Of a stretch of DNA of 64,000 nt, positions 1-9,678 are shown one piece after another. The translations under genes were made by a program, and so were the position numbers. The notes under the pieces are model-generated. The model was not told the DNA's origin, did no database searches, and saw nothing but the letters and a program-made list of their open reading frames with translations. The stretch covers positions 1,360,001 through 1,424,000 of the forward strand of contig CP103031.1 in assembly GCA_024752435.1 (NCBI GenBank), given 5' to 3'. Numbering within the stretch: the first letter of the stretch is position 1; each line of letters opens with the position of its first letter. This DNA is from Allantophomopsis cytisporea (lineage: Eukaryota; Ascomycota; Leotiomycetes; Phacidiales; Phacidiaceae).

Positions 1-1
1 G

Positions 2-133
2 GATGCTGTGGACCTTGGCGTTGGTGACGGGGATCTTGATCTCGGGATGGATCTTGGTATGGACGATTCGGCATTCGGTGATGCTTTCCATGGCGTTGAG
101 AGTAGGGAGGGGGAGGATGATGGAGGAATGTGA
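2..133 (+). CDS. C-terminal fragment of an acidic protein (gene begins before the window)
   Basis: Frame 2 is open from the window edge and ends at TGA 131-133. It gives 43 residues rich in Asp, Gly, Leu and Met (repeated G-D-L-D-L-G-M-D-type runs, ending G-E-D-D-G-G-M). A longer open frame with a Met at position 3 also exists here, but it has a random composition, whereas the acidic Gly/Asp repeat looks like a genuine disordered protein tail. No domain is visible in what remains, so no family is assigned. AT-rich sequence follows immediately, as expected for a 3' UTR. Confidence 0.5.
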   Translation, partial: DAVDLGVGDGDLDLGMDLGMDDSAFGDAFHGVESREGEDDGGM

Positions 134-456
134 TAATTGGATCCTAGGGGTGCGATTGGGTTTCGAGGGACTTGGGGAGGGTGTTTGGTGTATAACAAAC
201 AGATTGATAGATTATGGATTGCTTTTCTCTGCTGATTGCGTTGTATCGGAAATTCCGTGGTTTGTCACTTGTATTTCTCTCTTGCTTGAATGTCAATTCT
301 AAAATCCAACTTCAGTGGAAAGCAAGGTATATACTACAAAGCATGGTAGGCAATTCATCAATAACACGTGACTAATAGCCTGATCCGATCTCCATTTGTC
401 TTATTGCAAGTACCTATAGGCTTCGTCATTTATCGTTGCTTCCTGTAACTTCAATC
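134..456. other. Intergenic spacer
   Basis: This separates the acidic protein tail from the minus-strand protease fragment. It is moderately AT-rich and contains one CACGTG-type E-box near 366. I see no gene in it. Confidence 0.5.
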
Positions 457-1098
457 TCAACTTCTTCCCGACTGTTGCTCTTTCCTCCTTTGTTCGGCAT
501 CCCTGATCGCCGCAGCATCCGCGGCCTGTTGAGCTCGAATTGCCTCTTGCGTTTGAGTGACTTGAGCTTCCTCTGTGAATTTGTGAGTTGGAGAGTTGGC
601 AAAAAGCTCTCAATCAGAGACTACTTACGCTCCGGAGTGGTGTTTGGGATAATGACTGGTAGAGCCGCTACAGCAAGTATATGGCGGCCCGGAATAATAC
701 TAGCGCCATGAGCGAACATACGATGTTCTTGAAGAAAATGAGCTCCAAGAGCGATATCGAATGGTGTGTTGGAAGATTCGGTGACGAAGAATCGTTCATG
801 GTATTGTCTCTCCGAGCGCCCGAGTCGTATATCACTGTTGCTGCCATGGAGCTTGAATGTCAAATCCAATATACCAATCATTTGTGCGGAATTGCCGTTG
901 ATGTCGATGCCGATCCGAGCGTTGTCGTGATCTTCGAGAGGCAAGAGAGTATTCTCGTCAACCTGCAAGACATTTTTGACGAAGGCTCGAGAGACACAAT
1001 TCCCGCATTCCATACCCGTATCGAGAAGAATTTCTCCCGACTTCCATTTCTGCTCTTCTGCGGTGACGGAGTCATCAAGCGCAAAACTCCCCTGAATT
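457..1098 (-). pseudogene. Retropepsin-like aspartic protease fragment, probably decayed
   Basis: Two exons on the minus strand join cleanly: 629-1098 and 457-572, across a 56-nt intron 573-628 with a GTAAGT donor and a TTCACAG acceptor. The product, about 195 residues, contains I-L-L-D-T-G-M near its start, the D-T-G active-site motif of single-domain retroviral-type aspartic proteases. About 85 residues later comes F-D-I-A-L-G-A-H-F-L, which resembles the conserved I-L-G-x-x-F-L element. The tail is a Gln/Ala-rich helix and stops at 457-459. Such domains occur in fungi as host genes and as retrotransposon remnants. The upstream exon cannot be reconstructed: the best donor (intron 1099-1174) leads into a frame with a stop a few codons upstream. 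I therefore call it a fragment; a short intact gene with a missed first exon remains possible. Confidence 0.5.
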
Positions 1099-2400
1099 CT
1101 GTAGGAGTTAAAGGAGGGATACTATAGCAATTTTAGATCATTACTTAAGAAAGCCCCAACGAGCAGTTACTTACATTACGAGCTGCAGCTATGTGTCTCA
1201 ATAAACTTCCCGAAGCACCCCCAAGAGAAGACCAAGTGAGACCCATAATGTAATGCAGTAATGATCAATAGATCGTATGCTTCCGAAAATTTGAGCGAAA
1301 CAGTATAACGAATCAAGAGCTGAAGTAAAGAAGGGGAAAAACAAGTCGGTGGTGGTGCTCTGAATATGAAATGATGCAAGAAAGCGTCCAAAAGAAAGAT
1401 GGAAGGCTTTAGGCGTTGGAAGTACTTATAGGGTGTTGAAGTAATGGGAACTGAGCAAGGGAAAATCTTAAACAGGGGATGGATTATTCGCATCCACTTA
1501 TAGGGCGGTAAACTCTTTATAAAGCTCGATGTTGTATCAAACATTGTAACATATCTACAGGGTTGAAGTCAAAGAAGCGGCGCAGATGACGAGAAAGAAC
1601 CGACGTCCTGTTACAACCAAGAGTGAGATGTGTGGTTGACTAGTCACACCATTACGCCTAAATTGAACTCTGTAACACTCTGATAATAGGGTAGTAGGCG
1701 CCAGTACATTTCACTAGCTGACAGTTAGTAAATACGAAAGTTGAGGAATGAGACCAACGGTTATATCGACTTACGTATAGATCTCAACGCCACAAGGCTA
1801 TTGCTGTTGGTTTCAGTTGCACCGAACCTGTATCGAATTAGTGGACCAGGCAAGTTATCATATTTTCTTCAGCGGCATCAGATTGAGACTCTAAATCGAC
1901 CAATCTATTATGCCCATAATTACGTGGGTCCTCAACGCTTAGAATGGTCGGAGTTCTTGCTGCTAGCGGCATCGCTGACTTACGGTCCTATATTAACCAA
2001 ATATATTCGATGCAAGATAGTTTTTATTGATCTCTCGAAGACTTCCCAAGTTTTGACCCAACGCAGCTTTCGAAATATGCGTCTTCGAGTACTATTTATC
2101 TGTTTTTCTAAGCAAGGAATTGAGGGATCCTGTTACCGGTTCGAGAAAGAGTACCTGTGAGAATACCTACTTACTACGCTTATCTGTTGAAAACATGCTG
2201 TAATTGGAACTGAACATACTAAGTGCCAGTATTTAAACGACGGATGAATTGCCCAACACTTAGTATCCGTGTTGTAAGTATGCCGTCGCTTTCTCAAGCA
2301 AGAGCAGGCTGACCCGAAACCCAACACTTCGCAACATCTCACAACTTAGACCGACCGTAATCAGGCTACGTAGGTGCATGCACCAATGCCTCTTTCTCAG
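1099..2400. other. Gene-free spacer with spurious open frames
   Basis: Open frames of 120-140 codons occur here (about 1176-1544 minus and 1741-2160 plus), but the plus one lacks an ATG at its 5' end and neither has recognisable motifs or splice structure. I see no supportable gene. Confidence 0.4.
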
Positions 2401-3890
2401 ATTCATTATACTCGCTGGATTGCGGTATGTTCTACTACCCCGATATTCATCCCTTTGCTCTACTATTACTACTCCTCCTTTAGTTTTTTAGTGACCATAC
2501 ATCCCATTTCTTACTGACATCGTAGGTAGCACAATATACGCGCGCTAATACTACGTATAAGATTTTGTAGTAGACCCATATATTATCTGTTACCTTGAGT
2601 ATCACTCCTAGAGCAGCAAAAAGAAACCCCCACGAGCATACTAGCATTAGCAAGTCAATAAGACGACAACAAAGTAGTAGCTGTCAATATTTTGGTTGAT
2701 ATATAGTCATGTAAATTATTAAGCATTATATTGCTTTCTTAAAACCCCAAGGACGTAAGAGTTTTAGTATAGGAGGTTCAAGTATTTTAGTCGAATCTGT
2801 TGAATGATAACTATTATAGCAATAGAAGAAATATTAATTACTAGTAATAGGTATTATAGACTTCGTAGAGTTTTTGGGGATTTAATTAGGTATATCTCTA
2901 TAGGTAGAGAATCAAACTTTCTACTTTAGGTAGGAAGTAAGTTGTAGATGTAAGCAATAGTATATAAAAGACAAAAGTTTATATTATTACTTTTGTAGGG
3001 CTGTATATAATAATATAGGATACTTATATAGGTATATACAAACATTATTTAGAAGATACGATATAAAAATGTATTCCAACTAACTAGCTACTATCTTATT
3101 GTTTTAGGAAGTCGAAGGACTAAGTATTTCTATAGAGGTTACAACTAAAATTTCAATACTTAAACTTAGGTAGCAACAAAAATCGGTAGCTTCTTATACC
3201 TAGAAAACTACAAATATACAGTATAAGATATGACGTTCTATTAGAGGACTAACGCGTATAAATAAATAGATTCTATTAGAAGTCCTTGTAGATAGTATAG
3301 ACGAGCATCTAGGTCGGCTAACGTTTTTATAACAATTAATACTTCAAAGACGACTAGTATTAGTACCTCTCATCTCTTAAAACAACTACATTTTAATTTG
3401 TCTACGCATCATATAATGCAACGAGAGTGATGAGGTCAAAAACGACAACAAGTGGAGATATAATGACGACGAGCAATATCGTCCCGCAAGTAGCTACGAC
3501 TTTGCAGAGCTGCCTTTCCACATAATACTGAGGTGACGCTACTGCTTCTACGCACAAGATTGACAGCACCTAAGCAAGAGATCGACAGTTTATAATGCTC
3601 CAAGGCGCTAAGGCCGTGAAGTCTGACATCCCGATCTACACCTCTTTTCTTCTCAGGAGCACTAACGGAGGTTTATAGTATAAGAAGTATATCCACTACG
3701 ACAAAACCAGACGCTTAGCAGAGAATATGGATCATTGCCACAATATGCACTATCCTCACAAGATTGATCTTTATTGAAAAAGACTATTGTGCAGTATAGT
3801 TATTCAGATGCTACAGCTACAAAGACGATGCACACAATGCAACCAGAATACAAAAAGTGTCTCAGTCCTTCCATAATCGGTGTTCTTTAG
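2400..3890. repeat. AT-rich, TpA-rich block resembling a RIP-degraded repeat
   Basis: Sequence from about 2480 to 3420 is strongly AT-rich, full of TA dinucleotides and stop codons in all frames, and contrasts with the flanks. From about 3420 to 3890 base composition recovers, but frames remain broken. This is what repeat-induced point mutation leaves behind in ascomycete transposons. No terminal repeats, transposase or polymerase motifs are legible, so I assign no element family. The assignment to RIP is inferred from composition only. Confidence 0.5.
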
Positions 3891-4315
3891 AAAGCACTTA
3901 ATAACTAAAGGCGCTGTGTTGTAAAGCAAAGTTCTGACAACTCACCACGCACGGCAGGGTTATCAATTGATAACGTGTGCTCAGGAACTTTGATCGTATT
4001 CTTATATCTTTACCACTCAAAACAACGCCGAAGACCATGTCCACAAGTTCCGGGGAGGTCAAGGATTCAACGGCAAAGCCAATCCATAAGCATGAGATGC
4101 GAATGCAAATACTAAAAACCAATATCTGAAGATGTGTTTTAAATTTCGATGGCCTCTAAAAACTCCACATGATATCGTACAATACACTTTTGCCGTTGCC
4201 ATTTCCTGCACGTACCGAACATTGATGATGCTCATCCCTACAAACGTGTTGAGTTCCGCAAACGTACTTCTGGCGAAAGGTGATCTCGAAAGGAAAATAC
4301 CAGTTCATACATAAT

Positions 4316-5181
4316 CTAGCTTCCGCCTCGAATCAACCTGCTAAACATACCCGACGCAATAGTCGTCGCCAAATTGCCTGAGTAGAGGGCGCCACCAGCC
4401 AGATTCGAGGCCTGACTGAATTTATCACAGCGGGAGAAGGCGAGCGCGTTGGTAACCGTAAGACTGAGAGCGATAACTGAGACAGTAAGTTAGCTTCGCG
4501 TATCTCTTCCTAAACCTATCCCTCCAGTCTCCGCCCCTGCCCTTCCATCGTCACACGAACAGAGACCAAAACGAATAAGAGGAGCTCACCAATAAGCGTC
4601 AACCAGATGAATTCGACTCTGACGAGTGCAACAATGCCGAGCGCAACCCAGAACAGCGGCTGCGCGTAAATTGCCAGCCAGAAAAAGCGGCTATCGGTCG
4701 CATTGATTGTCTTGACGGCTGGATCGCTACTCTCGAAGACCCAGTGAGAGTCACCGCTCTGCATATCTACCTCATTCCACCATCGCAATCCGACCAAGCG
4801 TCTGCCCGCAATATTTTTCAGGTAGTAGAAGTCGACAGCAACGAGGATGATGGTTATGATGAAGACTAGGACACTGGAGGGGTGTTAGTTTGCGCTCAAG
4901 GTGTATGATTTAAAAAGGAATTTGAGCCCGAAAGAACGGGAAATCCGATTTAGATTGGCATTGGGAATGGTTTCTGGAGACGCACAAGTTTTTTGTGAAG
5001 ATCACACCAAATAGATAGACCAGTAAACTCGCTGATTGTGTTAGTATATCTGCGCAATTGTAATGCGGAACGAGGATGGACTTCACATACAGATACGAAA
5101 CCCGAGGAAGCAGAGAAGGGTGATAGGATGAGAACTGAGACGCCAGCTCAGAGAGCCTGGGGCATTTTGTTGAGACTCCAT
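4316..5181 (-). CDS. TVP23: Golgi apparatus membrane protein TVP23
   Basis: Four minus-strand exons (5091-5181, 4986-5031, 4590-4873, 4316-4476) sum to 582 nt and give a 193-residue protein, the usual length of the family. TVP23 is a small multi-spanning membrane protein of late Golgi vesicles, thought to act in vesicular trafficking with YIP family partners. Visible signatures are S-H-P-I-T-L-L near residue 20, hydrophobic helices around L-L-V-Y-L-F-G-V and L-V-F-I-I-T-I-I-L, the diagnostic G-L-R-W-W-N-E-V, W-V-F-E-S and N-A-T-D-S-R-F-F-W-L block, and the C-terminal F-S-R-C-D-K-F-S-Q-A-S-N-L-A-G motif. Introns of 59-113 nt have donors GTATGT, GTGCGT and GTGAGC. The start is ATG at 5179-5181, giving M-E-S-Q-Q-N. 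Its upstream region overlaps a dispersed repeat copy. Confidence 0.95.
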
Positions 5182-5904
5182 GTCGTAACGCGCGGTAGTG
5201 AGTGAACTGGAGATGATGAACGATGCGATGATAGTACACGATACACGTTGCCAAAGAAGCTACGGTAAGCTGTTGCAGCGGCTTGCTCCCCTGTTGGGCG
5301 GTGAGACGATTGGTATGGCAGAATTTCTTATCGGCTGTATCTGTGCTGGAGCTGCAGCTTCTCCACATTCGAGTCGCCAAGCTTTATTCGAGATCATAAA
5401 AACATTGAAGGGAACACTTCATGAGTTATCACCACAACCTATAGGTATTACTAATCTGAATCTCAATGTTTGTGGTTTAGAGTATTGGCCTACTTTTCGT
5501 CTTCTACAAGTCAAATTGTAGAACACAGAGATCAATTCAGAGACCGGAATTAATGAAACTGAGGTCAAGCATGAGACGACTTTCTGCGAACTGGCCAAAG
5601 CATACGGTCTCTGTGGCTTGTCATTGCCTAGTGTTTTTTTCTTTCCTTTTTTCAAAAATCATGTCCATAAAGCTACTTTACATGCTTAGATGCTTGGGCT
5701 ATCGCTGTCTCTTCTCTACCATGGCAAAGGGTACCTCCTTAGACTTGGCTCCTGATATTCTTTATTGTCTTGTGATGAGTAAGGGACACGACCATTTTTC
5801 GATTACAATTACTTGATCTGTAGCCGCTGTCACTATTTACGACAAAAAGTACCCTCTCCAGTCTCCAATGCACGTATAGAAAGAAAAAAATTATTGTCTC
5901 TTCC
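5182..5904. other. Intergenic region holding repeat copy A
   Basis: This lies between the start of TVP23 and the end of the Ecm33-like gene. It contains repeat copy A (5293-5519), described separately. Open frames here are shadows of the repeat. Confidence 0.5.
5293..5519 (+). repeat. Dispersed repeat, copy A (partner at 14280-14513)
   Basis: This stretch aligns by eye to 14280-14513 in the same orientation. It includes a 25-nt perfectly shared core around 5315-5340 and recurrent blocks (GCTGGAGCTGCAG, CGAGATCATAAA, TTATCACCACAAC). Similarity fades towards the 3' end, where both copies finish in a TTCTACAA-like tract. Copy B carries an extra CTGCAG unit. Copy B sits directly in front of the CitE-like gene, so the repeat may be a duplicated promoter segment or a short non-autonomous element. 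Confidence 0.75.
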
Positions 5905-7309
5905 CTAGATACTCATAGATTCAGACTTTGTCATCTTCGGTGTCCGCAGCAGATGGAATGCCAACCCGACTGATACGACTACCCCACCCACAACCCCAAA
6001 CGCGATTCCAACCTTGGCGCCTGTCGACAACAGAGGTTTGTGCCAATGCTTGGCTGTATCTTTCCCCGATGCAGTTGTCGATGCGCGGCATGTATATGTG
6101 GAGCCCATGACACCTGATTTCTTTGCGAGCTTATCTAATGCGGAGCAGTCAAAATCCGTGTTCGAGGAATCCACATAGAACCCATATTGCACATAGCCGA
6201 TGACTGGGAGAGATACGCTGGGTCCATTAGCACTCGGAAGGAAGATGGGCCAAGTGAAACACGACTTACTTCGAGAAGTTACCTATCATTGTTACATTCC
6301 CATTGTCCAATCTCAAGTCATCGAAGCCCTGCACAATCTGCAGAGCATCATTTCCTGTGATGTTCAAAACATCGTCCAATTGTCGGAGTAATGGAAAATC
6401 AAGTGTGGTCAAATTTGGGTTTCCGGTGATCACCAGTCCCCCTGATAGTCTCAAGACTGGACAGCTGATTTCGACAAAAGAGTTGTTCTGTAAAACGATG
6501 TTGTTGTAGTTGCCCTTGAGCGATGAGAGGTCTACGCTGCTGACATCTGCTATACTGATATCTGTCCCCTGATATAGGGTGCTAAGGTTGAGAGTTGCTG
6601 ATGGCCCATTCGCAGCTACTTCGAAAGCTTGAATGGTTGTAGCCTGCCCAAAATTGAGTGTGGTAAGGTTGGAATTACCAACCACTCTAATGCTCTTTGC
6701 TCCTGTAGGGTTAACGCCATCCAGGCGCCAGATAGACGTATTCACGATGTGCACATAGAGCTCACTGTCATCGACTTGACCAAAGCTGGTTGAGACGGTA
6801 AAGGTCTTCAGGAGCGGCAATTCCTGTAAAATGAGGCCTTTGGCAGTTCGCAAGACTGGGAGGTCTACCTGAGAAAGGACTTGAAGATTTCCTAGAGTTA
6901 GGTTCCCCCAAACTCTTTCGAGAGATGTGGCTGTGAACTGAGTGAGCGACGTAGAATCCTGAATCTGTAAAGGCGCCTCTAAGTACTTAACACCATCAAG
7001 TGAAATGTTTGTCGATGTGTTGGTGGATATAATGATTTGTCCATGGTATGTGGTGCAATTGTTCAAGCTCAGCTGGTCCGCATCGTCTTGTGAAGCGATA
7101 TAGTACGGGCTAGTCTCACAATCTGTTGCCTTTACTATAGTGATAAGACAGAATTAGCTCAACTCAGTTTATATAAACAAAGCCACTTCACTGTAAAATG
7201 AGAGAACACGATCTCTTGCTCCAGAATACTGGGATTTTAACTTACCCGTTACAGTTTGGAGGGCTAGGGAGAAGACCAGCTGTACTGTTGAAATGGAAAG
7301 GAGCCTCAT
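5905..7309 (-). CDS. Ecm33/Sps2-like cell-surface protein with a C-terminal membrane anchor
   Basis: Three exons (7246-7309, 6283-7134, 5905-6203) sum to 1215 nt, 404 residues. The first exon encodes a signal peptide (M-R-L-L-S-I-S-T-V-Q-L-V-F-S-L-A-L). The ectodomain opens with a conserved pair of cysteines (T-D-C-E-T and N-N-C-T-T-Y-H) and runs as leucine-rich, receptor-L-domain-like repeats with many N-x-T/S sites. It ends in D-F-D-C-S-A-L-D-K-L and S-T-Y-T-C, the cysteine cap typical of the Ecm33/Sps2 family of wall-organising proteins. It then has one transmembrane helix near residues 365-390 and a short cytoplasmic tail with Lys/Ser, instead of the GPI signal of classical Ecm33. The intron 6204-6282 uses a GTAACT donor; the nearby GTAAGT would break the frame. 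The role in cell-wall integrity is inferred from the family. Confidence 0.85.
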
Positions 7310-9678
7310 GCTTTTCGCTCAAATTGAGTAAGAGATTGGAGATGTGTGAGGACTTAGGCACACGTAACGTAATATTTGTGTAGACCTCGACAGGATCTTA
7401 TATCGGAAGCGCCGCCATCATCAGCAACAGATCACAGGAAGCCATATGTAGACAATAGCATTGCAGCTTCTACAGTGCCAAGACCATGTGAACCCTTAAC
7501 GAGGTGAGTGAGGGAGAGTGGGGTTGAGCGATATGCAGTATTCGAAGTGGCGTGAGAGAAACGGGAACTTCTTAACGAGGAGGGAGAGTATAGCAAGCAT
7601 TAACGAGTAAGCCTTCTCAACTCTACCATTTCGTCCGCTCTAAGACATGCCGAAATAAGGTTCATCCGTTACTCGCAGCAAATGCCAGTAAATCGAGGAC
7701 AGAACCAACACATGCTACTGTCACTAGGTATGTAAAATGGGACAAGAGTGTGACCGTGCTGGGCGATGTCAGGGGTAAACACATAACAAATTTGCTTGTC
7801 CCATTCTTGGCCAATGACTGCATGTACTTTGTACAGACATCAAGCTTTTACAGTAACCATGAAATTCTATTGCAGCTAAGGTAGCTCCTTGGGTACCATG
7901 TGGTCAGAGCCGCATTTGATGCACGGCCAGGGACAAGAGGAGAGATGGCGAATAGAAGCTGATAAGTGCTGATATGCTTGATGCAGATTACGACGACTTT
8001 CTCCAATACGTTGGATCAATAAGCCACGGAGGCGTAATACCTTGTTCATTAGCGCGCGCGCTCTGATACTTATTTATCAAGGTAACGGCTACAGCCGCTG
8101 CTCGCAACACTAACTCCATTGTTCCGACAAATTCGGAGATTACAAGCATAAGTCTGTGGTCGCAAACCTTATTTTGTCTAAATTTGATGGATTGCTCTGC
8201 TCTATGGATAAAGGCAGCTATGATTTACTGATTCTTTTGAAGAATGCTGTAAATTAGATTTCAAGCCATTCATATGCTGATAGGAGTTCTTTCCCCCTAT
8301 AATTGATGGATGTGGGCTAAGTTATAAGTATTTCTATCAATGTAAGTTGCTGTGTACACAGACTTATGCTACTTGGGTCTTTATGACTCTGTTACACATA
8401 TCTACATATGTAGATAGTAATGGTCTTCCTGCTAGCCGATATGGACTCACCTGACCCAAACTTCTTGGCATCTTTTTTCAACGCTGTGCGTCCTCTTGGC
8501 AGCGGGGCAACATTCTCGGCGTGACCGTTGTTAGCCTCTAATTGTATCAACAACGGCAGCCGCTCAGGAAAGGGTCTCATTTTGTTCCTGTGTCAACCAC
8601 GCAACAAATAACGGCCCCCAATTACCTTAATGCATGGTATACTTCCCCGCTAGTCCGTCGGGGGTTTTCGGTTCCACTTCCGGCGTAGAGGTTGAGGCTC
8701 TCTAGGTAGCCTTTGTGTGGCGTATTTCCGAATCTGATACCAAGTTTAGCCGCCAGCACTTGTGTCACTGTCAGATATCTTGGGTAGTTGAGTAGAAAGT
8801 ACCTCATGCGTTCCATTCCGTACCGACATCCGCATTTCATCAACCCACATCTTTCAGGAGAATTTGTGAAGCTTCATTATTTGTGGAGTCTCCAGCGCTG
8901 ATGGAACTCATACCATCGATGACCTGGTATATATTTGTCCATTTGCGGTCCTGCTTCCGCTGCCGTTATAGCCCATGGACTTTTGTTTTTGGTGAGAATC
9001 CTCAGACTTGTTCCTCTACGGTGGGTCGTCGATGATTTGTGGCTCAATGGAACAAGCAATGGTGGTGGATATCTCCTTTGTATGACTCCTCCCTCAGGAA
9101 ATTCAGAAATCAATAGTCCAAATATCGCAAGTTGTGAGCGAGTCACTGGTATTCTGCTCCACAAAGGCTTTTCTCGTTATGTCAGATACATCACAACTGC
9201 TCAAACAGATCAGACGAAAATTCAACCAGGGAGAGTTGTTCAGGCCCACTAAAGATTATATGCACTGTCAGCATCAGTCGTAAGTTTCCCAATTACAAGA
9301 ATGCTATTATCATGTGAGCTGCTTGAATATGTGTTTCAGCAGAGTCATTCAATATGGAGCCTGGCTACTCTTAAACTTTTGATAGCTGGGTAGGTTTACT
9401 GATTTGTATCTTCTTGATATGGCATGTTCATCCGATGAGGCTTGAAGCCTTTTGATGCTGATAGTAGCACTTGAAATTGTTTAAAAGGCATGTATTCTCT
9501 AAGTCTTTGCCACTTCACACTTCACACTTCACTCAAAGCCTCATATGCTTAGCTAGACATCCTTTGTCTCTCGATTCTCTCATCTTGCTGGTGTTTTTCA
9601 AGCTCGCTGCCTAAACGCCATTCTTACCACATCCATCTTTCAGTCCTTCACTTGACTCTATACAGTGTATAAGCCAAG
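7310..9678. other. Intergenic region, 2.4 kb
   Basis: Three successive minus-strand open stretches lie at 8392-9164 (62, 73 and 95 codons). They do not splice into anything I recognise and have no obvious domain motifs. A decayed gene is possible. The last 200 nt before 9679 are pyrimidine-rich with repeated CTTCACA units and probably form the GH71 promoter and leader. Confidence 0.4.

Noticed and set aside
1741..2160. 139-codon plus-strand open frame
   Set aside because: It has no ATG at its 5' end, random-looking composition, no motifs, and lies beside the AT-rich decayed block.
5198..5521. 107-codon plus-strand open frame upstream of TVP23
   Set aside because: It coincides with repeat copy A; the second copy at 14280 does not preserve the frame.
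6241..6275. GTAAGT donor in the Ecm33-like gene
   Set aside because: It would shift the downstream exon out of frame; the GTAACT donor nearby restores the conserved cysteine-cap sequence.
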